Below are positions 24,164 to 32,694 of a DNA stretch of 64,000 nt, piece by piece; position 1 is the stretch's first letter, and the number at the start of each line of letters is the position of its first letter. The stretch comes from Sphingobium sp. (GTDB lineage Bacteria > Pseudomonadota > Alphaproteobacteria > Sphingomonadales > Sphingomonadaceae): assembly GCF_003248505.1 (NCBI RefSeq), contig NZ_QFOA01000006.1, positions 65,278 to 129,277 of the forward strand, read 5' to 3'. The notes beneath the pieces are model-generated. The model saw only the letters and a list, made by a program, of their open reading frames with translations, ran no database searches and was not told where the DNA came from. A program made the position numbers and the translations under genes.

Positions 24164-26164
24164 ATGGCAATCACCAAGATCCTGATCGCGAACCGTGGCG
24201 AGATCGCATGCCGCGTCATGCGCACGGCCAAGAAGATGGGCATCAAGACCGTGGCGGTCTATTCCGATGCCGACGCGCGCGCACCGCATGTGCTGATGGC
24301 GGACGAAGCCGTCCATATCGGCCCGTCGCCCGCCGCGCAGTCCTATCTGCTGGCGGACAAGATCATCGAAGCGTGCAAGCAGACCGGGGCGGACGCGGTT
24401 CACCCAGGCTACGGCTTCCTGTCCGAGCGGGAAAGCTTCCGCAAGGCGCTGGACGCCGAAGGGATCGTCTTCGTCGGGCCGCCCGCCAACGCGATTGCCG
24501 CGATGGGCGACAAGATCGAGTCGAAGAAGCTCGCGAAGGAAGCGGGCGTCAACGTCGTGCCAGGGTATGTCGGCGTGATCGACGACACCGAACATGCGGT
24601 GAAGATTTCCAACGAAATCGGCTACCCGGTGATGATGAAGGCATCGGCGGGCGGCGGCGGCAAGGGCATGCGCCTTGCCTATTCCGAACAGGACGTGCGC
24701 GAAGGGTTCGAAGCGACGAAGCGCGAAGGGCTGGCGTCCTTCGGCGACGACCGCGTGTTCATCGAGAAGTTCATCGAAAGCCCGCGCCATATCGAAATCC
24801 AGGTGCTGGGCGACCAGCACGGTAATATCGTCTACCTCAACGAACGCGAATGTTCGATCCAGCGCCGCCACCAGAAGGTGGTGGAGGAAGCCCCTTCGCC
24901 CTTCGTCAGCCCCGAAATGCGGCGCAAGATGGGCGAACAGTGCGTCGCCCTGGCGCGCGCGGTCGGCTATTTCAGCGCGGGAACGGTCGAACTGATCGTC
25001 AGCGGCGAGGACAAGACCGGCGACGGTTTCTACTTCCTCGAAATGAATACGCGGCTTCAGGTCGAACATCCGGTCACCGAAGAGATCACCGGCGTGGATC
25101 TGGTCGAACAGATGATCCGCGTCGCCAATGGCGAGGCGCTGTCCTTCACGCAGGCCGATGTGAAGATCAACGGTTGGGCCATCGAGAACCGCGTCTATGC
25201 CGAAGATCCCTATCGCGGCTTCCTGCCGTCGACGGGGCGCCTGATCCGCTACAATCCGCCCGAGGATGGCACGGACGGAACGGGCGCGAAGGTGCGCGTG
25301 GACGATGGCGTGACCGAAGGCGGCGAAGTGTCGATGTTCTACGACCCGATGATCGCCAAGCTCATCACCTGGGCGCCGACCCGGATCGAGGCCATCGACA
25401 AGCAGATCGAGGCACTCGACCGGTTCGAGATCGACGGACCCGGCCACAATATCGATTTCGTATCGGCGCTGATGCAGCATGAGCGGTTCCGTTCGGGCAA
25501 CATCACGACCGGCTTCATCGCCGAGGAGTATCCCGAAGGGTTCAAGGGCGCGCCCGCGTCGGCGGACCTTGTGAAGCGGCTGTCGGCCATCGGCGCGTTC
25601 GCCGCCATGGCGCAGGCGGACCGCGCCCGCCGGATCGAGGGACAGCTGGGCAAGCGGCTGGCTCCGCCGACCGGGTGGCAGGTGAAGATCGACGATCATG
25701 TCCACGATGTCGTGATCGACGGCGACGACGTGACGGTCGACGGCGAAACCGTGGATATGGCGCTGGAATATACGCCCGGCGACCGCCTGATCGAAGCGGA
25801 GTTCGGCGACGATCGGCTCGCGGTGCGGATCGCGCCGGTGCGGTCGGGCTTCGTCCTGACGGCGCATGGTGCGAGCCATAAGCTGCGCATCCTGCCCGCC
25901 CATGCGGCGCAGCATGCGGTGCATATGATCGACAAGGTGCCGCCGGACCTGTCGCGCTTCCTGATCTGTCCCATGCCTGGCCTGCTGGTCGCGCTGAACG
26001 TCAAGGAAGGCGACAAGGTCGAAGTGGGCCAGCCGCTGGCGGTCATCGAAGCGATGAAGATGGAAAATATCCTGCGCGCGGGCAAGGCTGGCACGGTCAA
26101 GAGCGTGTCGGCCAAGCAGGGCGAAAGCCTGCCGGTCGACGCGGTGATCCTGGAACTGGAATAG
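24164..26164 (+). CDS. pccA: Propionyl-CoA carboxylase alpha subunit
   Basis: A 666-residue biotin carboxylase and carrier subunit. The N-terminal biotin carboxylase domain has ILIANRGEIACRV, ATP-grasp GGGGKGMR and the EMNTRLQVEHPVTE block. A BT linker domain lies between about residues 460 and 590. The C-terminal biotinyl carrier has EAMKMENIL with Lys632 as the biotinylation site. Start ATG 24164 matches the conserved N-terminus. It is the last gene of the pcc operon and is followed by a hairpin terminator. It partners with PccB encoded 4 kb upstream. Confidence 0.96.
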   Translation: MAITKILIANRGEIACRVMRTAKKMGIKTVAVYSDADARAPHVLMADEAVHIGPSPAAQSYLLADKIIEACKQTGADAVHPGYGFLSERESFRKALDAEGIVFVGPPANAIAAMGDKIESKKLAKEAGVNVVPGYVGVIDDTEHAVKISNEIGYPVMMKASAGGGGKGMRLAYSEQDVREGFEATKREGLASFGDDRVFIEKFIESPRHIEIQVLGDQHGNIVYLNERECSIQRRHQKVVEEAPSPFVSPEMRRKMGEQCVALARAVGYFSAGTVELIVSGEDKTGDGFYFLEMNTRLQVEHPVTEEITGVDLVEQMIRVANGEALSFTQADVKINGWAIENRVYAEDPYRGFLPSTGRLIRYNPPEDGTDGTGAKVRVDDGVTEGGEVSMFYDPMIAKLITWAPTRIEAIDKQIEALDRFEIDGPGHNIDFVSALMQHERFRSGNITTGFIAEEYPEGFKGAPASADLVKRLSAIGAFAAMAQADRARRIEGQLGKRLAPPTGWQVKIDDHVHDVVIDGDDVTVDGETVDMALEYTPGDRLIEAEFGDDRLAVRIAPVRSGFVLTAHGASHKLRILPAHAAQHAVHMIDKVPPDLSRFLICPMPGLLVALNVKEGDKVEVGQPLAVIEAMKMENILRAGKAGTVKSVSAKQGESLPVDAVILELE

Positions 26165-26170
26165 GATCGA

Positions 26171-26207
26171 AGGCCGCGTCCGTTCCAGGCGGGCGGGACG
26201 CGGCTTT
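26171..26207 (+). terminator. Terminator after the pcc operon
   Basis: GCCGCGTCC (26173-26181) pairs perfectly with GGACGCGGC (26196-26204). With the flanking G-T and A-T pairs the stem reaches 11 pairs around a 14-base loop, followed by TTT. It lies 8 bases after the pccA stop. Confidence 0.7.
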
Positions 26208-26284
26208 CGCCATTGCGTATGGCGCGCTGGACGGAGCGCATAGCGGCTGTCAGAATGCCATATGGACGCGGTTCAGGGGGCAGG

Positions 26285-27874
26285 ATGAGCGAAGCGGCGG
26301 CAGGCGATTATGTGATGGACGCGCGACGGGACCGGTTGGTCATCACCGCGTCCGCGCTGGGCACCGTGTTCGAATGGTATGATTTCTATATCTACGGCGT
26401 CCTTGCGCCCATCATCGGGCGGACTTTCTTTCCTACCGACAATCCGACCGTCGAATTGCTCTACACGCTGGCGGGCTTCGCCATCGGGTTCGCGTTTCGC
26501 CCGCTGGGCGCTGTGCTGTTCGGATATCTGGGCGACCGGCTGGGTCGCAAATACACGTTCCTTGCGACCATCGTCCTGATGGGCCTGGCGACGGCGGGAG
26601 TCGGGTTGACGCCCGCCGCCGCGAGCATCGGCGTTGCGGCACCCATCATCCTTATCCTGCTGCGCATCGCGCAGGGGCTGGCTCTGGGCGGCGAATATGG
26701 CGGGGCGGCGATCTATGTCGCGGAACACGCACCGGCGGGTAAACGCGGTTTCTATACGAGCTTCATCCAGGCCGGCGTGATCGGTGGGTTCATCCTGTCG
26801 TTGATCGTCGTGGTGGCTACGCAGGCGGTTGTGGGTGAGGCGGCGTGGGATGCGTGGGCGTGGCGTATCCCCTTCGTCCTTTCGCTGGCGCTGCTCGCCG
26901 TTTCGCTGTGGATGCGCCTGATGCTGCGCGAGAGCCCGGTGTTTCTGGCGATGAAGGCGGCAGGCGCGCAGGCGAAGAACCCCCTGCGCGAAGCCTTCTC
27001 AGCGCCGGGCAACGTCCGGCGAATGCTGGTGGCGATGATCGGCATTGCGGCGGGCTTTACCGTCATCGCCTATACCGTGATGTTTCAGGCGCTTTATTTC
27101 CTCCAGAGCGGGCTGCATGTCGCGCCCGGCGTGGCGCAGACGATCGTGGGGGGCAGCGCTTTTGTGGGGATGGGCGCATTCATCTTCTTCGGCTGGCTAT
27201 CCGACAAAGTGGGGCGGCGAAAGCCGGTGATCATCGGCTATGCGGCGATGCTGGCGCTGGCGCTGCCGGTCTATCAATTCATGGGGGCGACCGCGAACCC
27301 TGCGCTGGAACAGGCGGCAGCGCGCGCGCCCGTGGTCGTGAGCGGACCGGATTGCCGCTTCGATCCCTTCGCCAAGGTGCAACCGACCGCGTGCGGCAAG
27401 CTGCTCGATCATTTTTCGAGGCGCGGCGTTCCTTATGACAAGCGCGCGGGGGATGTGGCGGGGGTGACGGTGGGCGGCATGGCGATAGCAGACCTGACGC
27501 CCGGCGGTCTCGATGCGGCGCTGGGCGCGGCGGGCTATCCCACCGGCACGGTGACGCCGGACTGGCCGCGCGCGGCGCTGCTCTTCCTGGCGATGCTGCT
27601 GCTCTGGTGTATTTCCGGCGCGACCTACGGGCCGGTGGCGGCGCTGTTGTCGGAATATTTTCCCGCGCGCATTCGATATTCCTCGCTGTCGATCCCCTAT
27701 CATATCGGCACCGGATATTTCGGTGGATTCCTGCCGCTGGTCAGCCAGTATATCGTGGCGCGGACGGGCGATCCCTATGCGGGGCTGTGGTATACGCTGG
27801 CGGTGGTGGCGGCGGCGCTGTTGACGTGCCTCGTCGCGCTGCCCGAAACGAAGGGCCGTCCGCTCGACGCGTAA
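26285..27874 (+). CDS. MHS-family MFS transporter with extra loop domain
   Basis: A 529-residue inner-membrane transporter of the metabolite:H+ symporter group. FEWYDFYIYG in TM1 and GDRLGRKYTF in the 2-3 loop (the MFS motif) are typical, as is RIAQGLALGGEYGGAAIYVAEHAP. Members carry dicarboxylates, proline, betaine or similar. A hydrophilic insertion of about 90 residues (roughly 345-430, containing two Cys) sits between two late helices and makes it longer than the usual 430. Start ATG 26285 follows GGGGCAGG. It could supply propionate-yielding substrates to the upstream operon, but this is speculation. Confidence 0.85.
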   Translation: MSEAAAGDYVMDARRDRLVITASALGTVFEWYDFYIYGVLAPIIGRTFFPTDNPTVELLYTLAGFAIGFAFRPLGAVLFGYLGDRLGRKYTFLATIVLMGLATAGVGLTPAAASIGVAAPIILILLRIAQGLALGGEYGGAAIYVAEHAPAGKRGFYTSFIQAGVIGGFILSLIVVVATQAVVGEAAWDAWAWRIPFVLSLALLAVSLWMRLMLRESPVFLAMKAAGAQAKNPLREAFSAPGNVRRMLVAMIGIAAGFTVIAYTVMFQALYFLQSGLHVAPGVAQTIVGGSAFVGMGAFIFFGWLSDKVGRRKPVIIGYAAMLALALPVYQFMGATANPALEQAAARAPVVVSGPDCRFDPFAKVQPTACGKLLDHFSRRGVPYDKRAGDVAGVTVGGMAIADLTPGGLDAALGAAGYPTGTVTPDWPRAALLFLAMLLLWCISGATYGPVAALLSEYFPARIRYSSLSIPYHIGTGYFGGFLPLVSQYIVARTGDPYAGLWYTLAVVAAALLTCLVALPETKGRPLDA

Positions 27875-27954
27875 GGGCTGTCGGGCAAGGCGACGTCGAG
27901 CCCATCGACGAATGAGGGAGGATGTGTCGCGGTGAACGGGCGAAAGCGGGACTG

Positions 27955-28101
27955 ATGCCGAACGGTGTCGCGAAACGCGACCTGCCGACCAAGACATGCC
28001 CGGCATGCGGGCGGCCCTTCGCCTGGCGCAAGAAATGGGCGCGGGACTGGGAAAATGTCGTCTATTGCTCCGACCGGTGCCGACGCGCGAAGGGCCAATA
28101 G
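27955..28101 (+). CDS. DUF2256 zinc-ribbon protein
   Basis: A 48-residue protein. The motif KTCPACGRPFAWRKKWARDW followed by YCSDRCRR is the whole DUF2256 domain, with two CxxC-type pairs for one zinc. Function unknown. In other genomes these proteins often lie near photolyase/cryptochrome genes, but none is visible here. The gene ends 6 bases before the hairpin that terminates the convergent thiolase gene. Confidence 0.85.
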   Translation: MPNGVAKRDLPTKTCPACGRPFAWRKKWARDWENVVYCSDRCRRAKGQ

Positions 28102-28134
28102 AAAAAGGGCCGCCGGTCCTGCGACCTGCGGCCC
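28102..28134 (-). terminator. Intrinsic terminator of the thiolase gene
   Basis: GGGCCGC (28107-28113) pairs with GCGGCCC (28128-28134), then GGTC with GACC, with one C-T mismatch and loop CTGC. Read leftwards the hairpin is followed by TTTTT (28106-28102). It lies 21 bases past the thiolase stop codon. Confidence 0.8.
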
Positions 28135-28155
28135 CCCGTCATGCTACGACCGCGA

Positions 28156-29328
28156 TCAGCGTTCGATGCACATGGCGACACCCATGCCGCCGCCGATGCA
28201 GAGCGTGGCCAGCCCCTTCTTCGCGTCGCGCTTGCCCATTTCGTAGAGGAGGGTGGTCAGCACGCGCGCGCCCGATGCGCCGATCGGATGGCCGATGGCG
28301 ATCGCGCCGCCGTTCACGTTGAGCTTTTCCGGGTCGAAACCCATTTCCTGCCCGACCGACAATGCCTGTGCGGCGAAAGCCTCGTTAGCCTCGATAAGGT
28401 CGAGGTCGGCGACCGACCAGCCCGCCTTCTCCAGCGCCTTGCGGCTGGCGGGAACGGGACCGATGCCCATGATCGAAGGGTCTACGCCGCAGGTCGCGAA
28501 GCCCGCGATCCGGCCAAGGACGACCGAACCGCGCCGGGCGGCTTCGTCGGCGGTCATCAGCACCAGCGCGGCGGCGCCGTCGTTGATGCCGCTGGCGTTG
28601 GCGGCGGTGACGGTGCCGTCCTTCTTGAAGGCGGGTTTCAGAGCGCTCATGGCTTCGATGGTCGCGCCATCGCGGATATATTCGTCGGTATCGACGATGG
28701 TGTCGCCCTTGCGGCCCTTGACGGTGACGGGAACGATTTCGTCCTTGAAGCGGCCCGATGCGCGGGCGGCGGACGCCTTGTTCTGGCTGCCGACGGCGAA
28801 TTCGTCCTGCGCTTCACGGCTGATCTGGTATTTTTCCGCAAGATTTTCCGCAGTGACGCCCATGTGATAATTGTTGAAGGCATCGGTCAGGCCGTCATGG
28901 ATCATCGTATCGAAGAGGGTGACCGCGCCCATTTTCGCGCCAGCGCGCAGGAATTGCGCATGGGGTGCCATGGACATGCTTTCCTGCCCGCCGGCAATCA
29001 TGATGCGCGCGTCGCCGCTGCGGATCGCCTGGGCCGCCAGAGCGACCGAGCGGAGGCCCGATCCGCACAATTGGTTGATGCCGATGGCGGTACGGTCGAC
29101 CGGGATCCCTGCATTGACGGCAGCCTGACGCGCGGGATTTTGACCCTGACCCGCGGCGAGGACCTGCCCCAGAATGACCTCGTCCACCTCTTCCGGCGCG
29201 ACGCCCGCCTGCGCGAGCGCGGCGAGGATAGCCTGGCGGCCAAGCTCATGCGCGGGCGTGGACGCGAATGCGCCCAGGAAGCTGCCGACGGGCGTGCGCT
29301 TGGCGCCAATGATGACGATGTCTGACAA
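28156..29328 (-). CDS. phaA: Acetyl-CoA acetyltransferase (thiolase)
   Basis: A 390-residue biosynthetic-type thiolase, condensing two acetyl-CoA to acetoacetyl-CoA or cleaving beta-ketoacyl-CoA. The nucleophile is Cys88 in NQLCGSGLRS. The C-terminal part has NGGAIAIGHPIGASGAR with the catalytic His, and CIGGGMGVAMCIE with the second Cys. TTG 29328 (SDIVIIGAKRTPVG) is chosen over ATG 29343 because GAGGA lies 8 bases before the TTG, while the ATG has no ribosome site. It is close to PhaC-like and PhaR genes, which supports the phaA name, but a role in degradation is also possible. Confidence 0.88.
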   Translation of the reverse strand: MSDIVIIGAKRTPVGSFLGAFASTPAHELGRQAILAALAQAGVAPEEVDEVILGQVLAAGQGQNPARQAAVNAGIPVDRTAIGINQLCGSGLRSVALAAQAIRSGDARIMIAGGQESMSMAPHAQFLRAGAKMGAVTLFDTMIHDGLTDAFNNYHMGVTAENLAEKYQISREAQDEFAVGSQNKASAARASGRFKDEIVPVTVKGRKGDTIVDTDEYIRDGATIEAMSALKPAFKKDGTVTAANASGINDGAAALVLMTADEAARRGSVVLGRIAGFATCGVDPSIMGIGPVPASRKALEKAGWSVADLDLIEANEAFAAQALSVGQEMGFDPEKLNVNGGAIAIGHPIGASGARVLTTLLYEMGKRDAKKGLATLCIGGGMGVAMCIER

Positions 29329-29377
29329 GTGCCTGATCCTCATATCTGGAATTTTCTCTTCGCAGGCGCACATAGCA

Positions 29378-30466
29378 TCAGCCGCCGACGCTGGAAAGCC
29401 ATAGGGAAAGCGGCTGCCAAAGCGTCTCGCAAGCGCGTCCGCCGACCACCATCCCCACATGGCCGAGCGCGAGGCGGCGTTCTTCGGCCAGCACCGGCCC
29501 GGCGGCGGCGGGCACGATGCGGTCGGTGGTGGAGACGATGGAGAGGGAGGGGATGCCGATGGTTTCGGGGGTGACCTGCCTGCCCTTTACGCGCCAGCGG
29601 CCCTGCCCCGTGGCGTTATCCGCATAGAAGAGGTCGAACAGGTCCCGTCCCGCCGCGAAGGTGAGGGGCGCGCCCTGGTTGGCCCAATCCTCGACGGTCA
29701 GGAACGCGTTTTCCCCCTGCGAACCGGGCTCCATGTCGGCGAACGCCGCATATTTGCGAATGGTGCGTGCCGGGTCCATCGCCCAGAAGCCCGATTGCAG
29801 CACTTCCATCGGGACATAGTTCAGCCGCTCGCATACCGGCCTTGCGTCATGCCAGAGTTTCGCGACGAGCGCGCGATCTTCCGCCCTGAAACCGTCGAAC
29901 CGCCACGGCGCCGCGATCGTCGCGATCGCCCTGGCGGCGATTGCGCCGACGGCTCCCAGCGCAAGGCTGCCCCCAAGGCAATAGCCCACGAGGATGGGAG
30001 GACGCGGCAGCGCGGCAAGGAGGGGAAGCAGCCTTTCCGTCACATGCCCGTCGAGACCGAGGGCCGCATCCTCCACGCCGGGTGCGCCCCAGTCGACGAG
30101 ATAGGCGTCATGTCCTGCCGCAGCCATGTGGCGCAGCATGGACCTTTGTTCGGACAGGTCGAGGACGGCGGGCGGGTTGATAAGCGAGGGAATGAAAACA
30201 ACGGGATGACGCCCTTTGTCCTCGCCGAAACGCAACATGCGCGCAGGGCCTGCCTGCGCGGCGCAGGCAGGTGCGGGGGCAGGGCGGGGGCGGATCGCTT
30301 CCTGATATCGGCGAAGGCCGGCCAGCGCCTTTTGCCGCAGCATGGGATCGCCTTCCGTCTCGCGCCACAATATGTTGAGGAACAGGGGTAAAGGGCGTGG
30401 CCCATGTTGCGGTGCGGCAACGCCTTGTGCTATCGCGGAAGATGCAGGTGAGGGAGAGGAATGCAT
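29378..30466 (-). CDS. PHA-synthase-like alpha/beta hydrolase
   Basis: A 362-residue alpha/beta-hydrolase. The nucleophile elbow is GYCLGG with Cys163, as in PhaC polyhydroxyalkanoate synthases, rather than the Ser of lipases. Other PhaC-like blocks are VVFIPSLINPPAVLDL, AYLVDWGAPG and, near the end, STTDRIVP (Asp) and LGHVGMVVGG (His). At 362 residues it is nearer class III PhaC than class I (about 580). Start ATG 30466 overlaps the divergent phaR start. ATG 30343 with GGAAGG upstream is an alternative but would drop GPRPLPLFL, which I believe is conserved. It may be a PHA synthase or a paralogue. Confidence 0.75.
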   Translation of the reverse strand: MHSSPSPASSAIAQGVAAPQHGPRPLPLFLNILWRETEGDPMLRQKALAGLRRYQEAIRPRPAPAPACAAQAGPARMLRFGEDKGRHPVVFIPSLINPPAVLDLSEQRSMLRHMAAAGHDAYLVDWGAPGVEDAALGLDGHVTERLLPLLAALPRPPILVGYCLGGSLALGAVGAIAARAIATIAAPWRFDGFRAEDRALVAKLWHDARPVCERLNYVPMEVLQSGFWAMDPARTIRKYAAFADMEPGSQGENAFLTVEDWANQGAPLTFAAGRDLFDLFYADNATGQGRWRVKGRQVTPETIGIPSLSIVSTTDRIVPAAAGPVLAEERRLALGHVGMVVGGRACETLWQPLSLWLSSVGG

Positions 30467-31040
30467 GACCAAATCCAAGACCGCCAATCAATCGGAGCCG
30501 GTCGTCATCAAGAAGTACGCCAACCGGCGTCTCTATAACACCGAAACCTCCAGTTACATCACCCTCGACCTATTGTCCCAGATGACGCGCGAGGGGCGCG
30601 AATTCACGGTGGTCGACGCCAAGACCGGCGAGGATATCACCCATAATGTCCTGACCCACATCATCATGGAGGAAGAGCAGCGTGGCAAGAACATGCTGCC
30701 GGTCAATTTCCTGCGCCAGTTGATCGCGATGTATGGCGATTCCATGCAATCGATGGTGCCGCAATATCTCGAGGCGTCGATGGACGCGTTCCGCAAGAAC
30801 CAGCAGCAGTTCCAGGAAGCGATGAAGGGCGCGTTCGGCGGCGGCCCGCTGGCGGAGATCGCCAAGCGCAACATGCAGATGTTCGAAGCCGCGGCGAGCG
30901 CATTCGGCAACGGCGTGCCGGGGATGCCGGGCATGCCTACGCCTGCCGCCCCCGCCTCGGACGGCAGCAAGGACGATGAGATTAACGACCTGAAGGCGCA
31001 GCTTGCGGCCCTGAATGCCAAGATCGACAAGCTGAGCTGA
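30465..31040 (+). CDS. phaR: Polyhydroxyalkanoate synthesis repressor PhaR
   Basis: A 191-residue regulator of PHA storage. The N-terminal PHB/PHA accumulation DNA-binding domain is clear (IKKYANRRLYNTETSSYITL, EFTVVDAKTGEDITHNVL). Next comes the LPVNFLRQLIAMYGDSMQ helix, a Gln/Met-rich helix that binds granules, and a C-terminal coiled coil (INDLKAQLAALNAKIDKL). It represses phasin and PHA genes and is released when it binds PHA. Ribosome site AGGGAGAGGA is just upstream. It is divergent from the PhaC-like gene with overlapping start codons. Confidence 0.95.
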   Translation: MTKSKTANQSEPVVIKKYANRRLYNTETSSYITLDLLSQMTREGREFTVVDAKTGEDITHNVLTHIIMEEEQRGKNMLPVNFLRQLIAMYGDSMQSMVPQYLEASMDAFRKNQQQFQEAMKGAFGGGPLAEIAKRNMQMFEAAASAFGNGVPGMPGMPTPAAPASDGSKDDEINDLKAQLAALNAKIDKLS

Positions 31041-31069
31041 CCTTCCCCCACCCAAAGAGTCGACACAGG

Positions 31070-31103
31070 TGGCGCGTCTGGCCTATGGCGCGCCATCTTT
31101 TTT
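31070..31103 (+). terminator. Intrinsic terminator after phaR
   Basis: TGGCGCG (31070-31076) pairs with CGCGCCA (31089-31095) around a 12-base loop, followed closely by six T residues (31098-31103). It lies 30 bases after the phaR stop and before proS. Confidence 0.75.
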
Positions 31104-31128
31104 GTCCTGAGATCAAGGTTGCCATCCT

Positions 31129-32655
31129 GTGAAACATGCCCTTTCCGTCACCCGCGAACAGGATTTCGCCGCCTGGTATCAGGCCGTCATTGCGGAAGCC
31201 GACATGGCCGAGGAAAGCGGCGTGCGCGGATGCATGGTCATCCGCCCGTGGGGATACGGCATCTGGGAACGTATCCAGAAGCTGCTCGACGAACGGATCA
31301 AGGCGACGGGGCATGAAAATTGCTATTTCCCGCTGTTCATCCCGCTCTCCTATTTCGAAAAGGAAGCCGAGCATGTCGATGGCTTCGCCAAGGAAATGGC
31401 GGTCGTCACTCATCACCGGCTGATCCAGAAGGACGGGAAGATGATCCCCGATCCCGAAGCGAAGCTGGAAGAACCGCTGGTCGTGCGCCCGACGTCCGAA
31501 ACGGTCATCGGCGCAGCGTTCAGCCGATGGGTGCAGTCCTGGCGCGATTTGCCGGTACTGATCAACCAGTGGGCCAACGTCGTCCGTTGGGAAATGCGCA
31601 CGCGCATGTTCCTGCGCACCGCTGAGTTTCTGTGGCAGGAAGGGCATACCGCGCACGCCACGGTGGACGAGGCGATGGAAGAGACGCTCAAGATGCTGGA
31701 AGTCTATCGCAGCTTCGCCGAAGAGTGCATCGCGCTGCCGGTCGTGGCGGGCGAGAAGCCGGAGAATGAGCGGTTCCCCGGCGCGGTGGCAACCTATTCG
31801 ATCGAAGCGATGATGCAGGACGGCAAGGCGCTTCAGGCGGGCACGTCGCATTTTCTGGGCACGACCTTTTCGTCAGCCCAGAATATCCGTTTCCAGAATG
31901 CCGAGGGCAGCCAGGAACTGGCGCAGACGACCAGCTGGGGCGTGTCGACCCGCATGATCGGCGGCCTCATCATGGTGCATGGCGACGACGACGGCCTGCG
32001 CGTGCCGCCCAGGGTCGCGCCGTATCAGATTGTCGTGGTGCCGATGCTCCGCGACACGGACGAGGATCGGGCGATCCTCGATTACTGCGACGAACTGGTG
32101 GCGGCGTTGGGCGAACTGGACGCTTTCCGGGAGCCGGTGCGCGTGCTGCTGGACAAGCGCCCGGCGAAGGCGGCGACCAAGCGCTGGGGCTGGGTCAAGA
32201 AGGGCGCGCCGATCGTGATCGAAGTGGGCGGCCGCGATGTCGCAGGCGGCAACCTGTCCGTCATTCGCCGCGACCGCCTCTACCGCGAGGATGGCAAGCT
32301 CGACAGCCGGATCGTCGCAAAAACGGAGTTCGTCGAGAGCGCGGTCGCCATGCTGGAGGATATCCAGGGGGCGCTCTTCGCCGATGCCAAGGCGCGGCTG
32401 GACGGCAATATCGATGCCTCTATCGGCGACATCGAAGGGCTCAAGGCACATTTCAAGGCCAGCGCAAAGCCCGGCTGGGCGCTGGTTCAGTGGAGCAAGC
32501 CGACCGGCGAGGCTTTGGACAAGGTGGTGCAGTGGCTCAAGGGCGAGAAGCTCACCCTGCGCAACGTGCCGCTGGACGCCGCGACGGCGGACGGAACGTG
32601 CATCTTCACCGGGGGGAAAGCGGTCGAGCGGGTGCTGGTCGGGCGAAGCTATTGA
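31129..32655 (+). CDS. proS: Prolyl-tRNA synthetase, archaeal/eukaryotic-like type
   Basis: A 508-residue class II synthetase that charges tRNA-Pro. The motif 1 area IKATGHENCYFPLFIPLS, motif 2 RWEMRTRMFLRTAEFLWQEGHTA and motif 3 GGLIMVHGDDDGL match the ProRS type of Archaea, Eukarya and some bacteria. There is no bacterial INS editing domain between motifs 2 and 3. A C-terminal extension beyond the anticodon domain is present, but its Cys cluster is largely missing. GTG 31129 is the start. It converges on hslU, with a strong hairpin between. Confidence 0.93.
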   Translation: MKHALSVTREQDFAAWYQAVIAEADMAEESGVRGCMVIRPWGYGIWERIQKLLDERIKATGHENCYFPLFIPLSYFEKEAEHVDGFAKEMAVVTHHRLIQKDGKMIPDPEAKLEEPLVVRPTSETVIGAAFSRWVQSWRDLPVLINQWANVVRWEMRTRMFLRTAEFLWQEGHTAHATVDEAMEETLKMLEVYRSFAEECIALPVVAGEKPENERFPGAVATYSIEAMMQDGKALQAGTSHFLGTTFSSAQNIRFQNAEGSQELAQTTSWGVSTRMIGGLIMVHGDDDGLRVPPRVAPYQIVVVPMLRDTDEDRAILDYCDELVAALGELDAFREPVRVLLDKRPAKAATKRWGWVKKGAPIVIEVGGRDVAGGNLSVIRRDRLYREDGKLDSRIVAKTEFVESAVAMLEDIQGALFADAKARLDGNIDASIGDIEGLKAHFKASAKPGWALVQWSKPTGEALDKVVQWLKGEKLTLRNVPLDAATADGTCIFTGGKAVERVLVGRSY

Positions 32656-32663
32656 CGTCGCGT

Positions 32664-32689
32664 CCGGCCCCGGCATCGACCGGGGCCGG
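32664..32689. terminator. Hairpin between convergent proS and hslU
   Basis: CCGGCCCCGG (32664-32673) and CCGGGGCCGG (32680-32689) form a perfect 10-bp stem with loop CATCGA. It lies 8 bases past the proS stop and 5 before the hslU stop. No T-run follows, so it may work with Rho or mainly block read-through. Confidence 0.55.
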
Positions 32690-32694
32690 GCCGC

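Noticed and set aside
23252..25924. An 890-codon open frame on the - strand
   Set aside because: It is antisense to bioB, the DUF1311 gene and pccA, all of which have clear catalytic motifs on the + strand.
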